DNA of 42,282 bases from positions 1 to 42,282 of the IMG/VR virus record IMGVR_UViG_3300028610_001412. One strand, written 5' to 3'. A program made the position numbers and the translations under genes. This DNA comes from a virus. Position 1 is the stretch's first letter, and every line of letters starts with the position of its first letter. Below, piece by piece: positions 31,384 to 37,590 of the stretch. The notes beneath the pieces were generated by a model. That model was given only the letters and a program-made list of their open reading frames with translations, ran no database searches and was not told the DNA's origin.

Positions 31384-31692
31384 TCATTTCAGCCTCAGGA
31401 ACTTCCTGAACGAGCTTTTAAATGCGTTCAATTCCTCATAATAATTCCTGCGCTTTTGAATCCCGCCAAGGCATGATTTTATAATGAGCATCCCTTCAAG
31501 GGACTCCCATTCAGGAGCAATAAATTCGAGGTGCTTGACAGCCTCGTCTATTGTGTTAAACCCTGCAAGCGATCTATTCAGATCCCCGCTGTAGCAAACA
31601 ACGTACTCAAATTCAGGGTTGAGATCAAACTGGCAATTGTAGCTCCTGTACTCTTCCGGGATCGCGGTTATGTGTTCCGATATCTCGCTCAT
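31384..31692 (-). CDS. hypothetical protein (102 aa)
   Basis: No family recognised. It has a Cys/Tyr/Trp-rich soluble sequence (YRSYNCQFDLNPEFEYVVCY; LEFIAPEWESLEGMLIIKSC). I chose ATG 31692, which overlaps the stop of the upstream gene and follows GAGGACGAGGG. The next gene starts after a short gap. Confidence 0.6.
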   Translation of the reverse strand: MSEISEHITAIPEEYRSYNCQFDLNPEFEYVVCYSGDLNRSLAGFNTIDEAVKHLEFIAPEWESLEGMLIIKSCLGGIQKRRNYYEELNAFKSSFRKFLRLK

Positions 31693-32069
31693 CCCTCGTC
31701 CTCCAGCTCGAAGTGCGAGCAATAATCCGTGGCTTTTGTGTTGATGTTTTTGCCCTCCTGTTTTTCATTGCGGCCCCACACCCGAAGCGGACAATTGTTT
31801 GTGCCCTTTTTCCCGCAAGACGAGCATGTGCGCAATTCCAATGAATCTCCCATTTCTCCGCTGAACTTGCCCTCTGTGAGAGCCTTCATAAAATCGTCCA
31901 GCTCGTACACTTCGACGCTGATCCCGGCGCGCTCGAGTATTTTGAAGTACGCTTCGTCCTCAAGGGTTCCAGTGTAGATCAGGACCTGTTGACCGTTGCC
32001 GTCGTCCTCAAATACATGAAAACTGCCCTCTGCTCCACCTCCGGTGCTGTCGATCATTAAATACTTCAT
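31689..32069 (-). CDS. hypothetical protein with Cys-rich C terminus (126 aa)
   Basis: No family recognised. The first half (MKYLMIDSTGGGAEGSFHVF, GTLEDEAYFKILERAGISVE) is alpha/beta; the C terminus has CSSCGKKGTNNCP and DYCSHF, four to five Cys likely to bind a metal. It overlaps both neighbours. Confidence 0.6.
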   Translation of the reverse strand: MKYLMIDSTGGGAEGSFHVFEDDGNGQQVLIYTGTLEDEAYFKILERAGISVEVYELDDFMKALTEGKFSGEMGDSLELRTCSSCGKKGTNNCPLRVWGRNEKQEGKNINTKATDYCSHFELEDEG

Positions 32070-32527
32070 ACCTTCACCTTCTTTCTTTTCGTCCTGGTTC
32101 TGGCTATCTCGTCCGCCTCTGCGCAGAGACAGTCGATCTCATTACAGTCAAGGCAGACTTCTTTGCGTAGTCTGAACCTGATCACCCACATTTCAGTGCC
32201 GTCGAGACGCCACTGGTTGAATCCGGCCGGGCTGACATCAAACGGCATCGAGGCGGGGATCAGCTCCGGGTGCTCGTGAAGATAAGAGAAGCCCTCTTTG
32301 TAATAGTCGCTCTCGAGCATATTTGCCATGGGCTCTTTGACGGGATACTCGGTGAGTTCGATGTAAGCGATCCGCTTGCCGCCGTAGCGCGGGTCCTTGT
32401 CGTATGCCTGGCAGATGTCGCCCTTTTTGAACCTCCGGGCCCAACTGTCTTTCCAGTCCCTGCGCGTAACCGTCTTCGCCCCGGCCAGGAGCGCGGGCGA
32501 TGTCCATCCAAAAGAGATTATCCTCAT
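32066..32527 (-). CDS. ASCH domain-like protein (153 aa)
   Basis: The start (MRIISFGWTSPALLAGAKTV, TRRDWKDSWARRFKKGD, QAYDKDPRYGGKRIAYIELT) matches the ASCH-like pattern (WT..A...G.KTVTRR.W), a small domain implicated in RNA or nucleotide binding. The C terminus is basic with a CLDCNEIDCLC cluster (four Cys) like a zinc knuckle. Phage ASCH proteins occur next to nucleotide-metabolism genes, but the function is unknown. Confidence 0.7.
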   Translation of the reverse strand: MRIISFGWTSPALLAGAKTVTRRDWKDSWARRFKKGDICQAYDKDPRYGGKRIAYIELTEYPVKEPMANMLESDYYKEGFSYLHEHPELIPASMPFDVSPAGFNQWRLDGTEMWVIRFRLRKEVCLDCNEIDCLCAEADEIARTRTKRKKVKV

Positions 32528-32730
32528 CCGTCCTCCGTGAACAGTTCATCAATACTCAGATCCAGAATGTCCGCGAGTACGATCAGATCAGTAACAGAGA
32601 ACCCGGAGCAGCCTCTTTCTATCAGAGAGAAAGCCCCCTGGGATATAATTAACCGCTCAGAGACCTCAGCCTGCGTCAGGCCCAACTCTATCCGTCTCAT
32701 CTTTATAGCTTCATGCGCGAATCTCATCAT
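32524..32730 (-). CDS. XRE-type helix-turn-helix regulator (68 aa)
   Basis: A minimal Cro/C1-type domain: MRRIELGLTQAEVSERLIIS, QGAFSLIERGCSGFSVTDLI, VLADILDLSIDELF. Nothing else is present. It sits inside the early operon and overlaps the neighbours by four bases; it could set expression within the operon. Confidence 0.8.
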   Translation of the reverse strand: MMRFAHEAIKMRRIELGLTQAEVSERLIISQGAFSLIERGCSGFSVTDLIVLADILDLSIDELFTEDG

Positions 32731-33131
32731 GTCGGGTTCACCACGTCTTTCGTGTTGAAGAAAGCAGTGCTTTTTATTCGACCTGGGACGGAACGCTCAT
32801 AATGTTTTTTGAGGTTATCCCAACACACTGGACAGATATCAAACCCAGCATTCGGCGTCATGTCATATTTCGAGTCGTAAAGCCCGCAGGTGTCGCAAGG
32901 CACCATCGGCTCTCCCCTGAGGACCTTGACGATCGCCCTGGGGCCCGTCACGAGCAAAGCTCCCGCCTTGAGGGCCCTGTTGCGCGAGCGTGTGGTGGTG
33001 AGGTCGTAGTGCGGCCTCTCGGGCTTGTCCTGAAACCACTCGCGCCTGAGGCCGATGGAACGCGCGAAGACGTGCAGCTCGTTCTCGTGCCCGTCCGTGA
33101 CCAGATGCCCTTTCTCGTCAACGTAGATCAT
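32727..33131 (-). CDS. DUF4031-containing protein with zinc-like C terminus (134 aa)
   Basis: ATG 33131 overlaps the stop of the MazG-like gene (ATGA). The N-terminal part (MIYVDEKGHLVTDGHENELH, VFARSIGLRREWFQDKPERP, HYDLTTTRSRNRALKAGALL) is the DUF4031 pattern; the C terminus has CDTCGLYDSK...CPVCW, probably zinc-binding. The role of DUF4031 is unknown. Confidence 0.75.
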   Translation of the reverse strand: MIYVDEKGHLVTDGHENELHVFARSIGLRREWFQDKPERPHYDLTTTRSRNRALKAGALLVTGPRAIVKVLRGEPMVPCDTCGLYDSKYDMTPNAGFDICPVCWDNLKKHYERSVPGRIKSTAFFNTKDVVNPT

Positions 33132-33583
33132 TCCGCTAACCCCACCGACTTCGCGTAGACACGCGAGATAATAACGGTCCTCTTGATAATGTCCAAAATA
33201 CACTGGTCCTTTAGAAGCCTGGCCCACGCGCCCTTTATTTTGAGCGAAATATACTCGCCGTCTTCCTTGCGCTCGGTGAAGGAGAACACCTTATGTGTAG
33301 TTCCTTCCGCCTTGATTTCAATCGGCTGTCCTTCGGTTGTAATTGTGCAGTCTTGGACAAACATAACCGCCATCGCCGCGATTTGTATTGCTTCCCTGTG
33401 TAAGCTCTCCAGCGAGGGATCTTCGCTTTTGATCTCAGTCCATAGCTCGTCGAGTTCTTCTTTTATAGCCGCATATCCTTCGTGATTAGAATTGAAACCA
33501 TTATATTTATCACGAGCGCGGATCAGTTCTTCTTTTATTTCCGCCAGCACGTCATTTATCGCATTATGTTCAGATCCGTTCAT
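33128..33583 (-). CDS. MazG-like nucleotide pyrophosphohydrolase-like protein (151 aa)
   Basis: Residues 10-75 (RDKYNGFNSNHEGYAAIKEE, LDELWTEIKSEDPS, LHREAIQIAAMAVMFVQ) resemble phage MazG/all-alpha NTP-pyrophosphatase domains with the EExxE-like EELDELW metal site. The C-terminal half is an added beta-like part. In phages these enzymes clean the nucleotide pool or change (p)ppGpp-like signals. It could supply or protect nucleotides for replication. Confidence 0.6.
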   Translation of the reverse strand: MNGSEHNAINDVLAEIKEELIRARDKYNGFNSNHEGYAAIKEELDELWTEIKSEDPSLESLHREAIQIAAMAVMFVQDCTITTEGQPIEIKAEGTTHKVFSFTERKEDGEYISLKIKGAWARLLKDQCILDIIKRTVIISRVYAKSVGLAE

Positions 33584-33592
33584 AATGCCTCC

Positions 33593-33724
33593 TCAGGTAT
33601 TCGGTAGGAGGGCTATCACATGTTCGATCGCCGAGCGGTCTAAGTCGCCATTCTCCGAGTCCTCCAGTAATTCAAGAAGGACTTCCTTTGCCGTTGCTAC
33701 TCTCTGTAAGACATCAATACACAT
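33593..33724 (-). CDS. small hypothetical protein (43 aa)
   Basis: A short frame with a strong GAGGAGGGG site, beginning MCIDVLQRVATAKEVLLELL and ending SAIEHVIALLPNT. The stop overlaps the GAGGAGG site of the next gene. It is probably an amphipathic helix hairpin; no family recognised. Confidence 0.55.
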   Translation of the reverse strand: MCIDVLQRVATAKEVLLELLEDSENGDLDRSAIEHVIALLPNT

Positions 33725-33733
33725 AACCCCTCC

Positions 33734-34081
33734 TCACCTGTTGAGACAGCGTTTTATGTTCGAGGTAAATAATGAGTCCTTCATTCCACTAAGGAAACGC
33801 ATCTCCTCGAGCGTTATCCTGGTCGCCTCTGTTTCAAAGAGACTGGCCTGCACGGTTACTTTCTGCTGGCAATCATCGAGCCATTCATACCCTTCGTCGC
33901 TAAGGCTGTCTCCTCTGGTTGTCAAAAACTTTTCGAGGTCCAATGCAATGCTATCCAACTTTTGAACATTCCCCCTCAAGCTCCTGTTGCTGTCAAGCGC
34001 CTCCTCAACGCATTTGCGCTCGACGCCCGCGCAGCTCGCGAGCACGGCCACAGCCGCTAGCACTATCAAAAGTCTTTTCAT
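33734..34081 (-). CDS. phage lipoprotein (115 aa)
   Basis: ATG 34081 follows GAGGAGGAG. The N terminus MKRLLIVLAAVAVLASC is a lipoprotein signal with the lipobox LASC, so residue Cys17 should be lipidated. The mature part is helical and charged (KLDSIALDLEKFLTTRGDSL) with two more Cys. In prophages, such early-region lipoproteins often block superinfection or change the cell surface. The first codons resemble those of the major capsid leader. The function is not proven. Confidence 0.75.
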   Translation of the reverse strand: MKRLLIVLAAVAVLASCAGVERKCVEEALDSNRSLRGNVQKLDSIALDLEKFLTTRGDSLSDEGYEWLDDCQQKVTVQASLFETEATRITLEEMRFLSGMKDSLFTSNIKRCLNR

Positions 34082-34314
34082 TGTGATTTCTCCTCCTCGT
34101 AGACCGGCCTGCCGTGCTTGTCGTGCTGGAGGCACATTGTGTGCTGCCACTGGCCGGGTTCGTATCCCAGCTTTACGCTCTCCCTGAGTTCTGTCTCCGA
34201 AGACCTCCAGAAGACGAGGTCAACCCACTCGCGGTCGTGGACCTTGATAATCTTCGCCGCTGCGGCCTCTCCCGTCTCCGGGATCCTGTAAATAATGTTC
34301 GACCCTAAAAGCAT
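34078..34314 (-). CDS. hypothetical protein (78 aa)
   Basis: Chosen ATG 34314 follows AAAGGAT. The N-terminal part (SNIIYRIPETGEAAAAKIIK, VHDREWVDLVFW) reads as a small beta-rich SH3-like or Tudor-like fold; the C terminus is acidic and basic by turns. The gene overlaps the lipoprotein start. No family recognised. Confidence 0.55.
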   Translation of the reverse strand: MLLGSNIIYRIPETGEAAAAKIIKVHDREWVDLVFWRSSETELRESVKLGYEPGQWQHTMCLQHDKHGRPVYEEEKSQ

Positions 34315-34535
34315 TGAGATATCCTTTCCAATAATGTTGCAGGTTGTCTGAAAACGGCCGCGCCCTTCATCACGTAATGAGGGCAGAGGAACGGAGAGTT
34401 TTCGGGGTAGAGGCACGTCCTCTTTTCCCCTGTTACCTCACAGGAGAATTCGGCTATGAACATCCCACCAGCCTCCGAACTCGTGAAGAGCAGCCGCTCG
34501 CATTTTTCTATCACGCACTCCGGCCTGAGGTTCAT
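34305..34535 (-). CDS. hypothetical Cys-rich protein (76 aa)
   Basis: No family recognised. It contains six Cys (RPECVIEKCERLLFTS; AEFSCEVTG; RTCLYPENSPFLCPHYV; QCF), possibly metal-binding. It overlaps the next gene by ten bases and its own upstream gene by four. Confidence 0.55.
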   Translation of the reverse strand: MNLRPECVIEKCERLLFTSSEAGGMFIAEFSCEVTGEKRTCLYPENSPFLCPHYVMKGAAVFRQPATLLERISQCF

Positions 34536-34726
34536 GTCGCCCTCACGGCCGTGAATTCATCGCGCGCAGCCTGGAGAGTCCCTATCCACGCATCGAAATC
34601 ATCTACGTTCTTGAACTCCATCTCATCGTGAAAGACCCTCACGATGGTGGGTTTGAGCGGTGTATCCGGAACCTCAATATCCAGAATGCCGTCACCCGTT
34701 CTGAACCCCGCAAACCTTGTTCTCAT
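34532..34726 (-). CDS. hypothetical protein (64 aa)
   Basis: No family recognised. A small protein with beta strands then a helix (ILDIEVPDTPLKPTIVRVFH; FDAWIGTLQAARDEFTAV). Stop-start overlap with both neighbours. Confidence 0.55.
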   Translation of the reverse strand: MRTRFAGFRTGDGILDIEVPDTPLKPTIVRVFHDEMEFKNVDDFDAWIGTLQAARDEFTAVRAT

Positions 34727-34917
34727 TTGTCACCTATCCATTCGATATCGATGTTGAGCCCTCTACAGACCTTCTCGACCTTCTTCCTGGCCACGCTCTT
34801 TTTATCTTTCAGCGGGCCCACTATCTTGCACCCGCCGCCGAGCGAGACCGCGCCCTGGAACTTGATCTCGCCGTTCTCCTTGTGCGTGTGCTTGAGGACC
34901 AGGCCCTTCTTTTTCAT
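34723..34917 (-). CDS. hypothetical basic protein (64 aa)
   Basis: No family recognised. Lys-rich with a Gly-rich turn (IKFQGAVSLGGGCKIVGPLK) and a C-terminal helix. Overlaps both neighbours by four bases. Confidence 0.55.
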   Translation of the reverse strand: MKKKGLVLKHTHKENGEIKFQGAVSLGGGCKIVGPLKDKKSVARKKVEKVCRGLNIDIEWIGDK

Positions 34918-35417
34918 CGCGCGCTTACCTCCGCGTTCTTGAGAGCCTGCTTGACGATCTTCGCGGCCTGGGTGTCTATCAGCTTCGCAAACGCAACATC
35001 GCCGTCCTCAACCACGTTTACGCTGATCTTCTTCGCCTGCTCGACCGTGAGCTTTGCAACAGCGTCCTTGCTCACCGCTTCCTTTTTAATGATGAGCTGC
35101 GAGACCAGCTTCGGCAGGTGCTTCTTGATGAGCTTTATCGTCTTTTCCTCGTCAGGCACTTCGACCTTGCCGGTCTTCTTCTGAAACCCGTACTTCCACC
35201 CGAGGAGCTTCTGGCTCCGGGGCTTGTCAAATGCCTCGGGGTGTGCCTTGACCTCTTTAAGCAGAGCCGCCTCTGCGTCTGCCCTTTTCTTTGCAGCCCT
35301 TTTTAACAGCGGGACGTAATGGACAAGGAGCTTCATGTGGGCAGTGTTGAACCTGTCAGCCTTTTCCTTTAGCTCCCTGTGCGCGTTGAACAATGTTTTT
35401 GCCAGCTTATCGAACAC
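34914..35417 (-). CDS. Gam-like host-nuclease inhibitor candidate (167 aa)
   Basis: The N-terminal helices (LFNAHRELKEKADRFNTAHM) and the central part (AFDKPRSQKLLGWKYGFQKK, TGKVEVPDEEKTIKLIKKHL) match the layout of Gam-like proteins, which bind DNA ends and guard phage DNA from RecBCD. In Mu, gam is also in the early region after the transposition genes. The similarity is only at the pattern level, and another DNA-binding role is possible. Confidence 0.5.
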   Translation of the reverse strand: MFDKLAKTLFNAHRELKEKADRFNTAHMKLLVHYVPLLKRAAKKRADAEAALLKEVKAHPEAFDKPRSQKLLGWKYGFQKKTGKVEVPDEEKTIKLIKKHLPKLVSQLIIKKEAVSKDAVAKLTVEQAKKISVNVVEDGDVAFAKLIDTQAAKIVKQALKNAEVSAR

Positions 35418-35433
35418 TATATTTGTCCTCCTT

Positions 35434-35640
35434 TCAGTAATGGTTTATGCCGTAAGAGAATCCGAGCAGGAAGATCAGGGCGGCCACCACCGCAAAGAGC
35501 GCGATCACCGCGCTCACGAAGTTCAGCCGCCTCTCGAGCGCAACGGCAATCCTGTCAGGAAGTTCTTCAAGCTCCTTGCCCAGTTTCTGCATTGTCTCGC
35601 TCCACTGCTCCCCCAGGCTCTTCATTTTCTTTACGCTCAT
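35434..35640 (-). CDS. small membrane protein (68 aa)
   Basis: A helical N-terminal part (MKSLGEQWSETMQKLGKELE), then one membrane segment (FVSAVIALFAVVAALIFLLG). ATG 35640 overlaps the stop of the upstream gene. Role unknown; it may act in immunity, exclusion or lysis. Confidence 0.6.
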   Translation of the reverse strand: MSVKKMKSLGEQWSETMQKLGKELEELPDRIAVALERRLNFVSAVIALFAVVAALIFLLGFSYGINHY

Positions 35641-35939
35641 TTTTTGGCCTTGCAATTCGGGCAGACTTCCTCCCCAGGATCAACCCATCCCCCACATGAA
35701 CCACATTTACCTTTCCCTTTAATCTTTTCCTCTACCTGGCCCTGCATATGATTTACATTATTTCCCGCAAGACCCAGTTTTCCTCGAACAACGTGCATGT
35801 CTCTAGGCTCATCTGTTTGTATCAGTGTGCTTGCCGAGCTGAGGACACTCAAAGCAAGATCAATGAGGTCAGCAGTGTTATAAATATGCATCCCCCACGG
35901 AGTCCTTATAACGTCACCTTTTTTAGGTGGCTTTTTCAT
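35637..35939 (-). CDS. hypothetical protein with zinc ribbon (100 aa)
   Basis: The C-terminal 30 residues (GKCGSCGGWVDPGEEVCPNC) form a clear CxxC...CxxC zinc ribbon. The first part (PWGMHIYNTADLIDLALSVL) is helical. It overlaps the neighbouring genes at both ends. Confidence 0.65.
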   Translation of the reverse strand: MKKPPKKGDVIRTPWGMHIYNTADLIDLALSVLSSASTLIQTDEPRDMHVVRGKLGLAGNNVNHMQGQVEEKIKGKGKCGSCGGWVDPGEEVCPNCKAKK

Positions 35940-36115
35940 TTATCCCCTTCCTTTCCTTTTTCCGGCTTGTCGTGACCGAGCGGGCACGCCTTGAGCATGT
36001 CCTTCGGCCTCGCGCTCGTGAGCGCCTTGCACGAGCTGACGCCCCTCACCTTCTCCGAGTATTCGCAGAGCCCGAGTTCCTTCACATCCGTATCCGCGAA
36101 AATGCACCAGTTCAC
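35936..36115 (-). CDS. small Cys-rich protein, GTG start (59 aa)
   Basis: GTG 36115 shares a base with the stop of the upstream gene (TAGTG) and follows AAAGGAG; the stop shares bases with the downstream start (ATGA). The sequence starts VNWCIFADTDVKELGLCEYS and has SSCKALT, then KACPLGHDK. Four Cys plus His suggest a zinc-binding protein. A second open frame in the same place (ATG 36122) lacks this coupling and has a shadow-like composition. Confidence 0.65.
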   Translation of the reverse strand: MNWCIFADTDVKELGLCEYSEKVRGVSSCKALTSARPKDMLKACPLGHDKPEKGKEGDK

Positions 36116-36378
36116 TAGCCATCTCCTTTAACTTCTTTCTTTTCAGGCCAGGGTGTCGTCCCTGACAAGGATATGGGATACGTTGTTCTCGCCCAAATAT
36201 GTAGCCATATCTTGCCGGTCTTCGCTATTTCCTCCAGTTCCTCCTTCGACGGTTCCCAACAGGAGACCATATGCTCCTCGTCAGGATCGCTGTACACTGG
36301 AAGGGCTCCAACTTTTTCCTCCAAGCCTAGAGGTGCTTTTAACTCTTCGTTGCTTTGTTTGAAGTTAATTGGTTTCAT
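36115..36378 (-). CDS. hypothetical acidic protein (87 aa)
   Basis: No family recognised. A mostly acidic protein (EELKAPLGLEEKVGALPVYS, KEELEEIAKTGKIWLHIWAR) coming directly after MuB. Possibly a helper for early replication, from position only. Confidence 0.6.
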   Translation of the reverse strand: MKPINFKQSNEELKAPLGLEEKVGALPVYSDPDEEHMVSCWEPSKEELEEIAKTGKIWLHIWARTTYPISLSGTTPWPEKKEVKGDG

Positions 36379-37572
36379 CTACCACACCAGACTTTCGACA
36401 ACGGCCTTCGTGACCTTTTCCTCGCCCACGCGCGCGGCCTCGTTCATGGCCTTGACCATGATGTTGTTTACGATAAGCGGGAAGGCCATGGACCTCACCA
36501 CCTTGCCGTCCTTCATCACCACCAGCTTGGATTGCATTTCCTCCAGGCCCCCCGGAGTAATGACCTTATGCAGGTTCACCTTTATCTTTTTGAACTTGTG
36601 CGCCAGATACGCTTCGAACGAGCCATTCAGCCCCTGTATCCGCGTCAGATGGCAGCGCGCGATAAAAGGCTCAAGCTCCGGGTGGTTTGTCTTGTTCAGG
36701 AGCTGGTCTTCGAGTTCGAGCTGACCGATGAGCACGATGCCGATCGTCTTGCTGAATCCATCCTCTATCTCGTAGAGCGCCTTCAAGAGCAGCACGGCCT
36801 TTGGCGTGAGCATGTGCGCCTCGTCAATGATGATCGCGACCTTTTCCCCGGCTCTGTATTTGTCGACCAGGATGCGCTCGAGCTGGCGCGCGCGCCTCTC
36901 AGTGCCGGACGCGGAGTTCCTGCCCACGATGTCCTGCATGATCGCGTCGGCCAGGGCCTTCTCGGTTATCTTGCTCTTGTCCAGGCTCCTGGGGCGGACC
37001 ACGCAGATGCTGTCGTCTTTGTCCAGCTCTGCCAACAGCCACTTGAGCGCGTTCGTCTTCCCGGACCCGACGTGGCCTGATATGCCCATCAGCCCCTGGC
37101 TCGTTGCCGCGCTCTTTATCGCGAGGAAGATGAAGTTCGTCTCCGCGCTTAAAAAGAGATCGTCCACACCGTTGATGTCCCGGTCGAACGGGTCCTTAGG
37201 TAGCCCCCACTTATCTAATGCTTTTTTCTCTAACAATTCCGCCTCCTTCCCGATGTCCTCGGGGTCGCAGCCCTTGGCCGCGCCCTGGTCCACCGTGTTG
37301 CCATGTTCGTCCACCATGTCCCACAAGTCACTGAGCCTCAATCCCATCCTCTCGAGGCAGGGTTCTATCTCCTGCTTGTCTACGAGGAAGTTCTCCACCT
37401 TCTGGCGGAAGGCTCCGGGCTTTTCCCTTGTGGGCAGGTCCCCTGTGTCCAGCACCTTGAATATGGTCGCCTTGGAGTAAGCACCCTTGCCTCCCGGCTT
37501 GAGGATGCCTTTGCCAAGCGCGGCCATGCTCACATTGCATTTAATCATCACAGACTTGAGTCTTAGGGGCAC
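36379..37572 (-). CDS. MuB-like AAA+ ATPase, transposition target protein (397 aa)
   Basis: The ATPase core has Walker A GHVGSGKT (166-173) and Walker B VAIIIDEAH (245-253). An N-terminal part (KPGGKGAYSKATIFKVLDTG) and helical middle suggest a DNA-binding HTH as in MuB/TniB-like proteins. In Mu-type phages MuB binds target DNA with ATP and delivers it to MuA. Its place directly after the transposase gene supports this. It ends beside the early operon's small genes. Confidence 0.9.
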   Translation of the reverse strand: MPLRLKSVMIKCNVSMAALGKGILKPGGKGAYSKATIFKVLDTGDLPTREKPGAFRQKVENFLVDKQEIEPCLERMGLRLSDLWDMVDEHGNTVDQGAAKGCDPEDIGKEAELLEKKALDKWGLPKDPFDRDINGVDDLFLSAETNFIFLAIKSAATSQGLMGISGHVGSGKTNALKWLLAELDKDDSICVVRPRSLDKSKITEKALADAIMQDIVGRNSASGTERRARQLERILVDKYRAGEKVAIIIDEAHMLTPKAVLLLKALYEIEDGFSKTIGIVLIGQLELEDQLLNKTNHPELEPFIARCHLTRIQGLNGSFEAYLAHKFKKIKVNLHKVITPGGLEEMQSKLVVMKDGKVVRSMAFPLIVNNIMVKAMNEAARVGEEKVTKAVVESLVW

Positions 37573-37590
37573 ACTCCACCTCCTGTTTTG

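Noticed and set aside
35940-36122. 60-residue minus-strand frame after MuB region
   Set aside because: The GTG-start frame in the same place is coupled to both neighbours and has a better composition.
36355-37080. 241-residue plus-strand frame
   Set aside because: It is antisense to the MuB-like ATPase, which has intact Walker motifs.
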